Position numbers and translations under genes: made by a program. The notes beneath the pieces are model-generated. The model searched no databases. It saw nothing but the letters and a program-made list of their open reading frames with translations, and was not told the DNA's origin. From NCBI GenBank assembly GCA_039793985.1, contig JBAMMC010000031.1, positions 20,303 through 84,302 of the forward strand: a stretch of DNA of 64,000 bases. Reading direction: 5' to 3'. Each line of letters begins with the position of its first letter. Position 1 is the stretch's first letter. Source of the stretch: ARK-14 sp002899805. Its GTDB lineage: Archaea > Thermoproteota > Thermoprotei_A > Sulfolobales > Fervidicoccaceae. Shown in pieces: positions 1 through 8,046 of this stretch.

Positions 1-452
1 TTTTCAAGTCCTACTGTCTCCCCGAAAACAACATATCCTTCTAGATCTTCTATCCCTTTGCTTCTGAAGATTCTCTCTATTCTATGAGTGGTATATGGGC
101 ATATATAACCTCCTCTCGTCAGAGCTAGCAATTTCCCTGCATAACTGACAACCCTCACATTGTATCCATTGAGCTTTTCCTCCACAATCACTTGATCTCT
201 GAAATGTTGAGGAACAGCAACTCTCAGAATAAGTATCCTAGATATTTGGGGGTAACCGGGAACTACCTTGGGTTCGTAGTCATTGTGAAAAATTACGGCC
301 GTTCCTTCAGGATAAGGTCCTATATCTCTTTTGAATATCAGATATTCGAATTCCCTGTAGGAGGTCTTCCTTAAGCTCTTTGATTTTAGTAGTCTTCTCG
401 CTCTTATTTCAGTCATATTGAGAGCCTTAGCGAGTGTTTTATATGTAATCAT
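1..452 (-). CDS. ATP-dependent RNA ligase, Pab1020 family (partial, N-terminal part)
   Basis: The reading frame is open from an ATG at 452 to the window edge and gives the first 150 residues. The nucleotidyl-transferase motif I appears as EEKLNGYNVRV at residues 91-101, with the adenylated lysine K93; FGET follows near residue 143 in the position of motif III. Family knowledge: Pab1020-type archaeal RNA ligases (about 380 residues) join or circularise RNA using ATP. The protein begins with a helical segment rich in Arg/Lys before an OB-like or ligase N-domain. Its usual companion, the RNA ligase partner protein, lies upstream on the same strand at 1475-2098, but about 1 kb of unrelated DNA separates them here. 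The C-terminal dimerisation domain is outside the window. The ATG at 452 is the only good start, directly downstream of a C/D box sRNA. Confidence 0.85.
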   Translation of the reverse strand, partial: MITYKTLAKALNMTEIRARRLLKSKSLRKTSYREFEYLIFKRDIGPYPEGTAVIFHNDYEPKVVPGYPQISRILILRVAVPQHFRDQVIVEEKLNGYNVRVVSYAGKLLALTRGGYICPYTTHRIERIFRSKGIEDLEGYVVFGETVGLE

Positions 453-467
453 TTTTTATCACTATCC

Positions 468-533
468 GGTCAGTCAGGGGATTTTTCCTCATTACATTTT
501 AAGCTCAGATTACCATCGTATCATCATTCCAGG
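468..533 (-). ncRNA. C/D box sRNA candidate
   Basis: Read on the minus strand, the order is textbook for an archaeal C/D guide RNA: box C ATGATGA at 527-521, a 12-nt guide TACGATGGTAAT, box D' CTGA at 508-505, a short spacer, a C'-like box TAATGAG at 494-488, a 10-nt guide GAAAAATCCC, and box D CTGA at 477-474. Such RNAs direct fibrillarin to 2'-O-methylate rRNA or tRNA, five nucleotides upstream of D or D'. The targets were not identified. It lies immediately upstream of the RNA ligase gene and may share its transcript. Confidence 0.7.
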
Positions 534-545
534 GAGGCTTACTTA

Positions 546-635
546 TTCTGGCCTCTCTTCTCAAATCTGAAGGGATGGAACCCTTCTGAGGATTATAGAC
601 CCATCCCATCTATTCGGATTATCATATTTTATTTG
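546..635. repeat. 90-bp direct repeat, copy 1
   Basis: Ninety bases recur at 1020-1109 in the same orientation with a single difference (an A in this copy, a G in the other, at the codon that ends the reading frame on the minus strand). The unit contains a GAAGGG/CCCTTC hairpin with a 6-nt loop. The sequences flanking the two copies are unrelated, so this is a local segmental duplication rather than a duplication of a whole gene. This copy encodes the last residues of the hypothetical ORF at 561-887. Confidence 0.9.
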
Positions 636-887
636 AGGGGTAGTACTATTCAGGGTTCCTCCCTTCTCAATGATGACTTTTCTCCCGGATGTGGAGTGCG
701 AACCCATTATCCACTTTCGAGAGCTACCATGAATAACATTTTTCTCATTGTTGATAAAAAATATGAGCCTTTCATTTATGGGTTTTTCATCTACCTCGAA
801 ATGCGAGACTTTCATTCGTAATCCCAATGAATGCAATAGCTTTGAATCGGTCTTTATTTTTCCAATCTTCAGGGAAGGCATTTTCAC
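561..887 (-). CDS. Hypothetical protein
   Basis: An open frame of about 108 residues on the minus strand, with a GTG at 887 placed 6 nt after GGAG; a second start (ATG) lies two codons later. I do not recognise the product. It is basic, has no membrane segment and no metal motif, and ends with RVPSLQI inside the 90-bp repeat. In the second copy of the repeat the stop codon is changed (TGA to CGA) and the frame reads on, showing that the tail is not conserved as a protein end. It sits in the disturbed interval between the RNA ligase and its partner gene. It may be a remnant rather than a working gene. Confidence 0.3.
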   Translation of the reverse strand: MKMPSLKIGKIKTDSKLLHSLGLRMKVSHFEVDEKPINERLIFFINNEKNVIHGSSRKWIMGSHSTSGRKVIIEKGGTLNSTTPQIKYDNPNRWDGSIILRRVPSLQI

Positions 888-1019
888 GATTCTCCGCCCG
901 ATTATCATGTTTCGAATAGGGAGGTACCCCCAGTTTTTTATCCATCTTTAGTTTGATAGTCTTTCTATCTAAATTTTTGCCCCTTTTCTAAATAGAATAG
1001 AATATGAATATAAAAAATG

Positions 1020-1109
1020 TTCTGGCCTCTCTTCTCGAATCTGAAGGGATGGAACCCTTCTGAGGATTATAGACCCATCCCATCTATTCGGATTATCATA
1101 TTTTATTTG
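1020..1109. repeat. 90-bp direct repeat, copy 2
   Basis: Second copy of the 546-635 unit, offset by exactly 474 bases, with one substitution. There is no ORF upstream that continues into this copy, so the coding tail seen in copy 1 is orphaned here. The near identity points to a recent duplication. Confidence 0.9.
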
Positions 1110-1203
1110 GAGAGCTGTGGGCGGTTTGCGATTTCGAGTTCAACGAGAATATCTATTTAAAAAAAAGCTGAGAAATTTGTATCTATTGGAGTTTTACGGG
1201 TCA

Positions 1204-1334
1204 TTGGAGCATCGCTCCAAAACTCAAATGGTTGCTAGCGTGTGGAAACTTCGTTCCGTTAGGCTCGAGTCTTATCCATGATTCAATGGCGATCCCTTCT
1301 GGGCTTTAGTCGAGAGACGGAACCTTCAGATGCG
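1204..1334 (-). repeat. Dispersed element E, copy 1 (possible IS-derived 3' end)
   Basis: Read on the minus strand, this stretch aligns over about 125 nt with 8513-8635 of the plus strand. Shared blocks include CTCGACTAAAGCCC / CTCGACCAAAGCCC, AACGGAAC and TTTGAGTTTTGGAGC / TTTGAGTCTTGGAGC. A perfect 7-bp inverted repeat TTGGAGC-ATC-GCTCCAA lies at 1204-1220. Short reading frames in the two copies match in frame (STKAHGGSPLN / STKAQKGSPLN), hinting at a decayed coding tail. Nothing else is seen in 1110-1474. Confidence 0.6.
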
Positions 1335-1474
1335 ACCATGAAAAGGTATGAATAGTGGGAAATAACTTCTAATGAGAAAAGGAAAGTCGGAGAATTGCCC
1401 CCGTTAAAAAATTCTGTTCCTTAATTATTCATTAAAAAGTGAAATTTGAAGAGAAGAATCTGATGAAGAAAGAT

Positions 1475-2098
1475 TTATTGAGAAATCATCAGCTTGAGAC
1501 GTTTTAGTCCTTCTATGAAAGTCATAGGGTCAATAACAATAATCCCCATCTTTTCAGATAGCTTCTTTATTCCTTCATCATTCGTAACAATGGTTCCCTT
1601 CAACTCATATGCTAAGACAACTACATCGAAGTCTTCTGGACTGTCGACTATTCCTTTTCTCATTATCTCACGGAATTTCTCCCTAGCTTCATGTATGAGC
1701 TGAGTGTAAACTTCGTTCCTCTCTTTTGTTCCCATCTCCCTGATCGATTTTCTTATTATATCTTCGAGGAGGCGCAGACCCCTATAAGACCTCAAGCGAA
1801 TGCTGGTTATATATTCGCTCATTATTATTGCCGGTATTTTCGTAGAGAGCATGTCAGGCGCCTTCACAATTATCCATGAAAAGAAATCATTGAGTGTCTC
1901 TAATGAGACTCCGTTTGCCAGGAAGTACTTCCTCATCTCTCCAGCCATAGATGGGGTGGTGTAGAACTGGATATCTAACCTGAACCTAAGCTCGGCAATT
2001 AGTGCAGAAATAGACTTAAGTGTAGAGTCAAGGCTATCGGTGCCTAACAATGGCCTGAGTCTAGGGTCGGTGAGGGCACTTGTATCTAGGACGTAGAC
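1475..2098 (-). CDS. RNA ligase partner / HARP-type RNase P (PIN domain), start codon unresolved
   Basis: The product matches the PIN-domain RNA ligase partner family (the MJ0950 type), some of whose members, called HARP, act as protein-only RNase P. The hallmark N-terminal strand VYVLDTSALTDPRLR, with the first metal-binding Asp (codon at 2086-2084), is encoded upstream of the first usable start (TTG at 2050). The frame is open back to 2146 but holds no ATG, GTG, TTG or CTG before the motif. A well-placed TTG behind GGGAGG at 2133 is in another frame. The coordinates given cover the region with family similarity. Acidic residues of the C-terminal half (SPEDFDVVVLAYEL and TNDEGIKKLSEK) are intact. 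Either a frameshift lies near 2100 or initiation is unusual. The gene points toward the RNA ligase at 1-452. Confidence 0.8.
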   Translation of the reverse strand, partial: VYVLDTSALTDPRLRPLLGTDSLDSTLKSISALIAELRFRLDIQFYTTPSMAGEMRKYFLANGVSLETLNDFFSWIIVKAPDMLSTKIPAIIMSEYITSIRLRSYRGLRLLEDIIRKSIREMGTKERNEVYTQLIHEAREKFREIMRKGIVDSPEDFDVVVLAYELKGTIVTNDEGIKKLSEKMGIIVIDPMTFIEGLKRLKLMISQ

Positions 2099-2270
2099 TG
2101 ATAATGTCCTCTTCGAGCGTTCTTCGCTCTCAACTCCTCCCGTAGCCTACCTACCTCTCTGGTTGTTTGATATGACAGTATTTCTCGTTATTTCATTTGT
2201 TAATACGATTCTAATATTTATTAGGAGCTCCTTTATCCATTTCATTATAAATTGAAGTGGTGAGCTCAAA

Positions 2271-5186
2271 CTGAGTAAATATGAGAATTTCAGCGATTTT
2301 GACAACCAAATTTCAAAGAAGTGGAGAACACATTGGGAAGAGACGAGAATCTATGAGAGCGAACCTGTGAAAGGAAAAGAGAAGTTCTTCCTCACAGCTG
2401 CTTACCCATACACCAATGGGCCTCTGCATCTTGGTCATGCGAGAACATATCTTATCCCTGACATAGTGGCTAGATACAAGAGGATGAGGGGGATCAATGT
2501 TCTCTTTCCAATGGGTTTCCACTTTACGGGAACACCCATCCTAACTGCTACTGAGGCGCTACTCACTCGCGATGAAAACCTCCTGAGGGAGTATCGCGAG
2601 CTGTATGAAGTCGATGAAGAAGACATTGAACGAATAAAATCACCACTAGACCTAGCAAAGTATTTCAAAAAAAGAGCAGAAAACGATATGAAAAATTACT
2701 TGCTTTCGATAGATTGGAGAAGACAATTTACGACTGTGGATGAAGAATACAAGTCTTTCATAAGGTGGCAGTTCCTCAAACTGAAAGAAAGAAACTATAT
2801 TGTGAGAGGGACTCACCCAGTTGGATGGTGTCCTGTACATCAAATGCCGGTTGGAATGCACGACACCAAAGGAGATGTCGAACCGGAAATACAGGAACTC
2901 ACGCTTATCTATTTTTTAAGCGATGATGGTCTTATATTTCCCGCAGCGACGCTCAGACCCGAGACTATTTTCGGTGCCGTCAACGTTTGGGTCAATCCAA
3001 AGGGGAAATATACAATTGCGAGAATTGAAGGAAAGGTTATGGTTCTTTCTAAGGAGGCCTTTTTCAAAATTACGTTTCAGAAGAAGGACATAGAAATCTT
3101 AGTTCAAGAGATAAACGGCAAAGAACTTATAGGAAGAGTTGTTGAAAACCCTGTGACTGGAAAGAAAATACCTGTTCTTCCTGCTACTTTTGTTGATGTG
3201 AGTTTTGGTACAGGAATCGTTATGAGTGTCCCAGCGCACGCTCCATATGATTATGTTGCCTTAATTGAGATTATGGAATCGGATGAATCGTTTAGAGGTT
3301 TAAAGATCTCTCCCGTCAGAGTGATCTCCCTGAGAGGATATGAAGGTAACCCAGCAGAAATCCAAGTGAAGTTAATGGGAATTAAGAGTACAGCTCAGAA
3401 AGAACTTCTTGACAGGGCAACAAAAGAGCTTTACTTAAAAGAGTTCAATGATGGAGTAATGGACAGCTCCATAGTTGAACTTTCTGGAAATGATCTCGTA
3501 AGGGAATTCGCTCAGAGCATAGCTGGAAAAACGGTGAAGGAATCCAGAGAATCAGTAATAGATTTTCTGAAAAGAATAGGAAAAGCCGATTCATTCTATG
3601 AAATAGCCAACAGACCGGTTTACTGTCGTTGTGGAAATGAAATAGTTGTCAAGATCTTAGAAAATCAATGGTTCATTGACTACGAGAATGAGCAGTGGAA
3701 ATCTGAAGTTAAGAGGGCTCTGAACAATACAATTGAGATCATACCTTCCGAATACAGAAGCTGGTTCATGAATGTCGTGGATTGGCTTAAGAAGAGAGCA
3801 TGTGCGAGGACTAGGGGAATGGGGACTCCTCTTCCGTGGGATGAGAGATGGGTAATTGAAAGCTTAAGTGACTCAACAATATACATGGCATTCTACACGG
3901 TCATTCATAAGATAAAGGAGCTAAATATTCCAGCTGGGAAACTGGACGAGAGCTTCTGGGATTACGTGTTTCTGGGAAGGGGAGATAGTTCTGAGCTCGC
4001 AGGAAAGCTTGGAGTAAGTGCCAAAAAATTGGAGGAGATGAGAGATGAATTTCTTTACTGGTATCCCTTGGACAATAGGCATAGTGCCAAAGATCTGGTC
4101 CCCAATCACCTGACCTTTATGGTATTTAACCATGTAGCCATTTTTCCGGAACAGCTATGGCCACGAAGGATAGTTGTCAATGGACATATAATGGTTGAAG
4201 GAGAAAAGATGAGCAAGAGTTTAGGGAACTTTATACCTCTCTTCAAGGCAATGAGAGAGGTCGGACCTAACTCTCTCAGGCTTGCTATCGCTTATTCGGC
4301 GGAGATAGGAAATGATGCGAACTATAGCAGAGATCTTGTTCCAGTTGTCCATGAAAGACTCAGAAAAATAGCAGAACTTATAGAGCAAATTTCTCAACAT
4401 GTCGAAAACGATGGAAGCGAAGGTATAGAAGAAAAGTGGATAAAGAGTACTTTCAGGAGGAGAGTTGCTTCCATAACTGAAAATATGGAAAAATATCAGT
4501 TCAGGAATGCAGCTATTGGAATATATTTTCTAATGGAACAGGACCTCCGCCGCTATATCTCTATGAAGAGTGAGCCCAATTGGAAATTGCTGAGAAATAT
4601 CTCTGAAGAATGGATAAAAATGATGGCACCAATAACGCCTGCTTTCGCGGAAGAACTATGGCATGAGATGGGGATGAAAGGGTCTGTGACTTTAGAGAAT
4701 TGGCCGGTGGCTGAGCAACTCGAGTACTATCCTCAAGAGGAAATCGCCTTCATACTCTTAGAGAAAATAAAGGAAGATATAGAGAACGTAAAGGGTGCTC
4801 TGAAGAAAGAGCCCAAAGAAATCGTTATTGTAACCGCGAGCAGAAACAAGCAAGAGGTGTCTTCGAAGGTATTCGCAATGCTTGAAGAAGGAGCGCAAAT
4901 GAAGGACTTGATGAAAGAAATAGGCAAATCAAACTTGGGCGTAAAACCACAAGACGCCGCTATCTATCTATACGAATTTTACCAGAGCCTCCCTGAAGAC
5001 TTGAGAAAGTTTGTGAAGGAAAATAAGTTCGATGAGATTGTATCCTTAAAAGGATTAGTGGGAATTCTCGAAAAAGAAGTTGGATGCAGAGTGAAGATAT
5101 TAAGTGAAGATGATAATGAAGCTGTACAGTTTATTTCTAGGAGAAAACCAATTCCCTTCCGTCCTTCAATAAATCTAATTATTTAA
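2271..5186 (+). CDS. leuS: Leucyl-tRNA synthetase, probable CTG start
   Basis: Class I synthetase that charges tRNA-Leu. HLGH (residues 53-56 counted from 2271) and EKMSKSLG (K646) are the two ATP-binding signatures; the CP1 editing region includes the TLRPET motif. The first ATG/GTG/TTG in frame is GTG at 2367, but 32 upstream codons encode a conserved LeuRS N-terminus (FDNQISKKWRTHWEETRIYE, like the ..IEKKWQ..W..). That extension contains no ATG, GTG or TTG; a CTG at 2271 follows GGTGAG by 6 nt. With it the protein is 971 residues, normal for archaeal LeuRS. Starting at 2367 would delete a helix that packs on the catalytic domain. The gene is divergent from the RNA ligase partner gene. Confidence 0.93.
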   Translation: MSKYENFSDFDNQISKKWRTHWEETRIYESEPVKGKEKFFLTAAYPYTNGPLHLGHARTYLIPDIVARYKRMRGINVLFPMGFHFTGTPILTATEALLTRDENLLREYRELYEVDEEDIERIKSPLDLAKYFKKRAENDMKNYLLSIDWRRQFTTVDEEYKSFIRWQFLKLKERNYIVRGTHPVGWCPVHQMPVGMHDTKGDVEPEIQELTLIYFLSDDGLIFPAATLRPETIFGAVNVWVNPKGKYTIARIEGKVMVLSKEAFFKITFQKKDIEILVQEINGKELIGRVVENPVTGKKIPVLPATFVDVSFGTGIVMSVPAHAPYDYVALIEIMESDESFRGLKISPVRVISLRGYEGNPAEIQVKLMGIKSTAQKELLDRATKELYLKEFNDGVMDSSIVELSGNDLVREFAQSIAGKTVKESRESVIDFLKRIGKADSFYEIANRPVYCRCGNEIVVKILENQWFIDYENEQWKSEVKRALNNTIEIIPSEYRSWFMNVVDWLKKRACARTRGMGTPLPWDERWVIESLSDSTIYMAFYTVIHKIKELNIPAGKLDESFWDYVFLGRGDSSELAGKLGVSAKKLEEMRDEFLYWYPLDNRHSAKDLVPNHLTFMVFNHVAIFPEQLWPRRIVVNGHIMVEGEKMSKSLGNFIPLFKAMREVGPNSLRLAIAYSAEIGNDANYSRDLVPVVHERLRKIAELIEQISQHVENDGSEGIEEKWIKSTFRRRVASITENMEKYQFRNAAIGIYFLMEQDLRRYISMKSEPNWKLLRNISEEWIKMMAPITPAFAEELWHEMGMKGSVTLENWPVAEQLEYYPQEEIAFILLEKIKEDIENVKGALKKEPKEIVIVTASRNKQEVSSKVFAMLEEGAQMKDLMKEIGKSNLGVKPQDAAIYLYEFYQSLPEDLRKFVKENKFDEIVSLKGLVGILEKEVGCRVKILSEDDNEAVQFISRRKPIPFRPSINLII

Positions 5187-5201
5187 TTTCTTGAAATCAG
5201 A

Positions 5202-6005
5202 TCACTTCAGCAGAACAAAAATTTCACTTCCCGAGCTCCAAATTTCATAGTAAGCAAATATTCCTCTTTCTTCTAACTTTCTAGCAATAGAGATCAGGTA
5301 TTTCCTCTCTCTTCTCTCAATGCTTTCTTCCTTTACCAAACTTTTCAGAGGCTCACTTATTAACAGTGCCCTTGTAGGAATCGACTCTATGAACTCAACT
5401 GGGTCTATTCTTCTCGTTCTTTGGAGGACTCTGAGCGTTCTTAGGAGTAGTGTGAGATCGACTCTTGTGATTCCATGCTTCCTGAGAAGTTCTCTGAAGT
5501 CGATCTCCGTAGCGTCAGAAAGCACTGGTATAAGCTTCAATCCATTAGATTTAAAGGCCTTCAGAGATTCAATTATCTCTTTTCTCGAATCGATGGCAAT
5601 ATAGATAGTACCACTTGGGAGCTTATTTCCTAGGAAAAGGGGGAATTCCCCGCAACCGATGTCGAGCAATGTGACTCCACCTATGGTTTTGAAGATCTCA
5701 GCTACTTTATCAACAACTTCGAAAACTTTCTCCCCCCTCTCATCAATGCTAATTTCTTTCCCTTCTAAACTTCGGAACTTTCTCCTTTCGTAATACCTTA
5801 TCTTTTTGAGTTTCTTGACAAGTTCTCTGTAAACCTTGAGTTTCCTTAAATCGAATTCTTCAGAGCACACTTCTGGGATTTTGAGAAGAGCTTTCATTTC
5901 CTTACTTTTCAATATATTTTCTACATTTTTCTGAACCACATCTTCTCCGACCTCTCCACTAAGCTCCTTCAATATTTTCTCAAGGCAGGTTTCCAACTTT
6001 CCCAC
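5202..6005 (-). CDS. FmrO/ArmA-like SAM-dependent methyltransferase (16S rRNA m7G1405 type fold)
   Basis: A 267-residue Rossmann methyltransferase. The SAM-binding loop is VTLLDIGCGEFPL (residues 111-123), followed by YIAIDSRKE at the motif II acidic position and DLTLLLRTLRVLQ at 183-195. That last segment, together with the preceding helical N-domain (ERRKFRSL.., residues 73-80) and the tail RKYLISIARKLEERG, resembles the FmrO/ArmA/RmtB group, which methylates N7 of G1405 in 16S rRNA and gives aminoglycoside resistance in bacteria. Archaeal homologues exist, but their substrate is not settled as far as I know. The gene is convergent with leuS (15 bp apart) and divergent from glnA. It may be a housekeeping rRNA methyltransferase; the assignment rests on motif order, not on a search. 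Confidence 0.65.
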   Translation of the reverse strand: MGKLETCLEKILKELSGEVGEDVVQKNVENILKSKEMKALLKIPEVCSEEFDLRKLKVYRELVKKLKKIRYYERRKFRSLEGKEISIDERGEKVFEVVDKVAEIFKTIGGVTLLDIGCGEFPLFLGNKLPSGTIYIAIDSRKEIIESLKAFKSNGLKLIPVLSDATEIDFRELLRKHGITRVDLTLLLRTLRVLQRTRRIDPVEFIESIPTRALLISEPLKSLVKEESIERRERKYLISIARKLEERGIFAYYEIWSSGSEIFVLLK

Positions 6006-6148
6006 TTTCCGCTTTGATCCTCTATGATTATATAGCTAGTACGGAAAATACAGTACATAAATTATCAAGTTTAAAACATTTTCAAAAAACTTTGCGTTCC
6101 GAATTTTTCTTGAATATTTTTTAATTTTAGAACTAATTCTCTGAATAA

Positions 6149-6160
6149 TTTTTTATAAAA
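6149..6160 (+). promoter_or_regulatory. TATA box upstream of glnA
   Basis: TTTTTTATAAAA within a very AT-rich 200-bp gap, about 60 nt upstream of the glnA ATG. An archaeal promoter would start transcription roughly 25 nt downstream. No second gene is needed to explain the gap at 6006-6220, which otherwise holds nothing recognisable. Confidence 0.5.
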
Positions 6161-6220
6161 AGAGCAAAAAGCATTTATTTTCGGGAGATTATCAGTTGGT
6201 GTATTAAAAAGGGTATATCT

Positions 6221-7615
6221 ATGACCGAAAGTTTGATAGAAGAGATAGAACGTAAAAAAATCAAATGGATAAACCTTTTCCTGACGAGCCTCTCAGGACA
6301 GCTTCATCAGGTTACTCTCTCTTCATCCCTTTTGAACGACATTACTTTGAAAGAAGGTTTCGGGAAGCTCGATGGCAGCAGTGTAGCAGGCTTCAAAGAG
6401 ATATTCGAAAGCGACTTAGTGATTAAGTTAATACCAGAAACTTTCAAAGCCGATCCCTTCTTTGAAAGCACCGCAGATGTATTTGTCACTATATACGATA
6501 GTTTTGGCGAAAAAAGGTTCGAAAAGGATCCTAGATTCATAGCAGAAAAAACAGAGGGTGTTATATCTTCAGAAGGTTACACTCCTTTGGTAGGTGCTGA
6601 ACTAGAGTTTCATATTTTTGATGAAGTCAAAGTATGGATGTCGAATATTTCTTCAGGATATAAGATTAAAACTAACTCCGGTGGTTTTGAAAAAAAGATT
6701 AACTATTCTCTTGCTCCAAAGGGGGGATATTATGCTCCACCTCCACTAGATGATTCATTTATCGTCCGGAAGGAAATAGGTGAAGTGCTTGAAAGTTACT
6801 TTGGTCTGAAAGTCGAAGCACACCATCATGAAGTAGGTGCAGCAGGACAGGGAGAAATAAACTTTGAATCTTCGACTCCTTCTAGGCTAGGCGACTACGT
6901 ACAGACCGTTAAATATGTTTCTAGGGTAGTTGCTAGCAAGCATGGCAAAGTCATAACATTCATGCCTAAACCGATATATGGTGACAACGGAAGTGGAATG
7001 CACATACATGTTAGTCTTTGGAACAAGGAGAGGAATATTTTCTATGACGAAACAGATAACTACGCCTATATTAGTCAAGAGGCGAGGTACTTCATCGGAG
7101 GGCTACTATACCATGGAAAGGCCCTTTCCGCTTTAGTTTCTCCTACCATCAATAGCTATAGGAGGTTATTACCGGGCTATGAAGCGCCAATATTTCTCGC
7201 ATGGAGCAAAGGAAATAGAAGCGCAGCAGTGAGAATACCTGCTTATCACAGGAATTCCATCAAATCTAAGAGAATTGAGTATAGACCACCAGATCCATCA
7301 GCAAATCCTTATTTTGCTGCCTCCGCAGTACTTTTAGCAGGTTTAGATGGGATCAAGAAAAAGATAGAACCGGGAGATCCTGTGGATGAGAACATATATC
7401 ACATGCCCCAGGAGAAGATAAGAGAGCTCGGAATAGAGAGACTTCCCTCCTCGCTAGAACAGGCTCTAGGTGAGTTGGAAACGGATTACGAATTCCTTCT
7501 TCCAGCTTTTACAAAGTCTGTAATCGATGCATATCTTGAAATGAAGAGAGAAGAGCTGCGTAAGCTCAACTCCTTGATCTCTCCAGCGGAGATGTACTAC
7601 TATCTAAACATATGA
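6221..7615 (+). CDS. glnA: Glutamine synthetase (type I)
   Basis: ATP-dependent amidation of glutamate by ammonia. The N-terminal beta-grasp domain is followed by the catalytic domain with VGAELEFHIF (metal-binding Glu), EAHHHEVGAAGQGEI (from about residue 199), GSGMHIHVSLW, and the ATP/glutamate loop AVRIPAY with IEYRPPDPSANPY. At 464 residues it matches GSI enzymes. A Tyr is present in DENIYHMPQ, where bacterial GSI-beta is adenylylated, but no adenylyltransferase is expected in archaea. Monocistronic by context, with a clear TATA box upstream. With glutamate dehydrogenase at 45756-47024 it forms the two routes of ammonia assimilation in this window. Confidence 0.95.
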   Translation: MTESLIEEIERKKIKWINLFLTSLSGQLHQVTLSSSLLNDITLKEGFGKLDGSSVAGFKEIFESDLVIKLIPETFKADPFFESTADVFVTIYDSFGEKRFEKDPRFIAEKTEGVISSEGYTPLVGAELEFHIFDEVKVWMSNISSGYKIKTNSGGFEKKINYSLAPKGGYYAPPPLDDSFIVRKEIGEVLESYFGLKVEAHHHEVGAAGQGEINFESSTPSRLGDYVQTVKYVSRVVASKHGKVITFMPKPIYGDNGSGMHIHVSLWNKERNIFYDETDNYAYISQEARYFIGGLLYHGKALSALVSPTINSYRRLLPGYEAPIFLAWSKGNRSAAVRIPAYHRNSIKSKRIEYRPPDPSANPYFAASAVLLAGLDGIKKKIEPGDPVDENIYHMPQEKIRELGIERLPSSLEQALGELETDYEFLLPAFTKSVIDAYLEMKREELRKLNSLISPAEMYYYLNI

Positions 7616-7760
7616 ACATTTACTTCTATTTTAAAAGGTCAGGGGCTACCATTTTCCACATGAATTCAGTAAACCTAAGGTATCCCCCGTTATCATCATC
7701 CCTCTATGCTTTTTATTGAAAGAGTTTTATTTCGATTTCCTTTCCAGAAATTTTTGTATT

Positions 7761-8021
7761 TCAGTCCTCTACTGGATTATTGATAATTTTATTTCTGATG
7801 ATGGTCGTGACCTTCCACCAAGTATATAACCATAGTATAATTATAAAGCCAGCTAAAGCAAATCTAACCAATACTATCAGAAAGTAGGCTGAAGATAAGT
7901 AGAGAAACACTATTCGAATAAGTAAAATTGAGAGCAAAAGGCCGAAAAATCCTATCAGTGAAACAATTGCCCCAATAGTAAAAGCCCTAGCAATTCTCTT
8001 TCCGGATACAGAACAACTCAA
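7761..8021 (-). CDS. Small membrane protein, function unknown
   Basis: An 86-residue frame starting at TTG with two long hydrophobic segments (about residues 13-36 and 43-67) and a basic C-terminal tail. I do not recognise a family. It lies downstream of rps30e on the same strand with 25 bp between them, so it could be co-transcribed. Weak ribosome-binding site. Codon use looks like the neighbours. Confidence 0.5.
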   Translation of the reverse strand: MSCSVSGKRIARAFTIGAIVSLIGFFGLLLSILLIRIVFLYLSSAYFLIVLVRFALAGFIIILWLYTWWKVTTIIRNKIINNPVED

Positions 8022-8046
8022 CTTTACTTCCCATTTCTCCTAATAG

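Noticed and set aside
192..374. Plus-strand 60-codon frame
   Set aside because: Antisense to the RNA ligase gene, whose motif I and frame are clear on the minus strand.
546..1109. CRISPR-like array
   Set aside because: Only two 90-bp units 474 bp apart, no regular spacers and no cas genes in the window.
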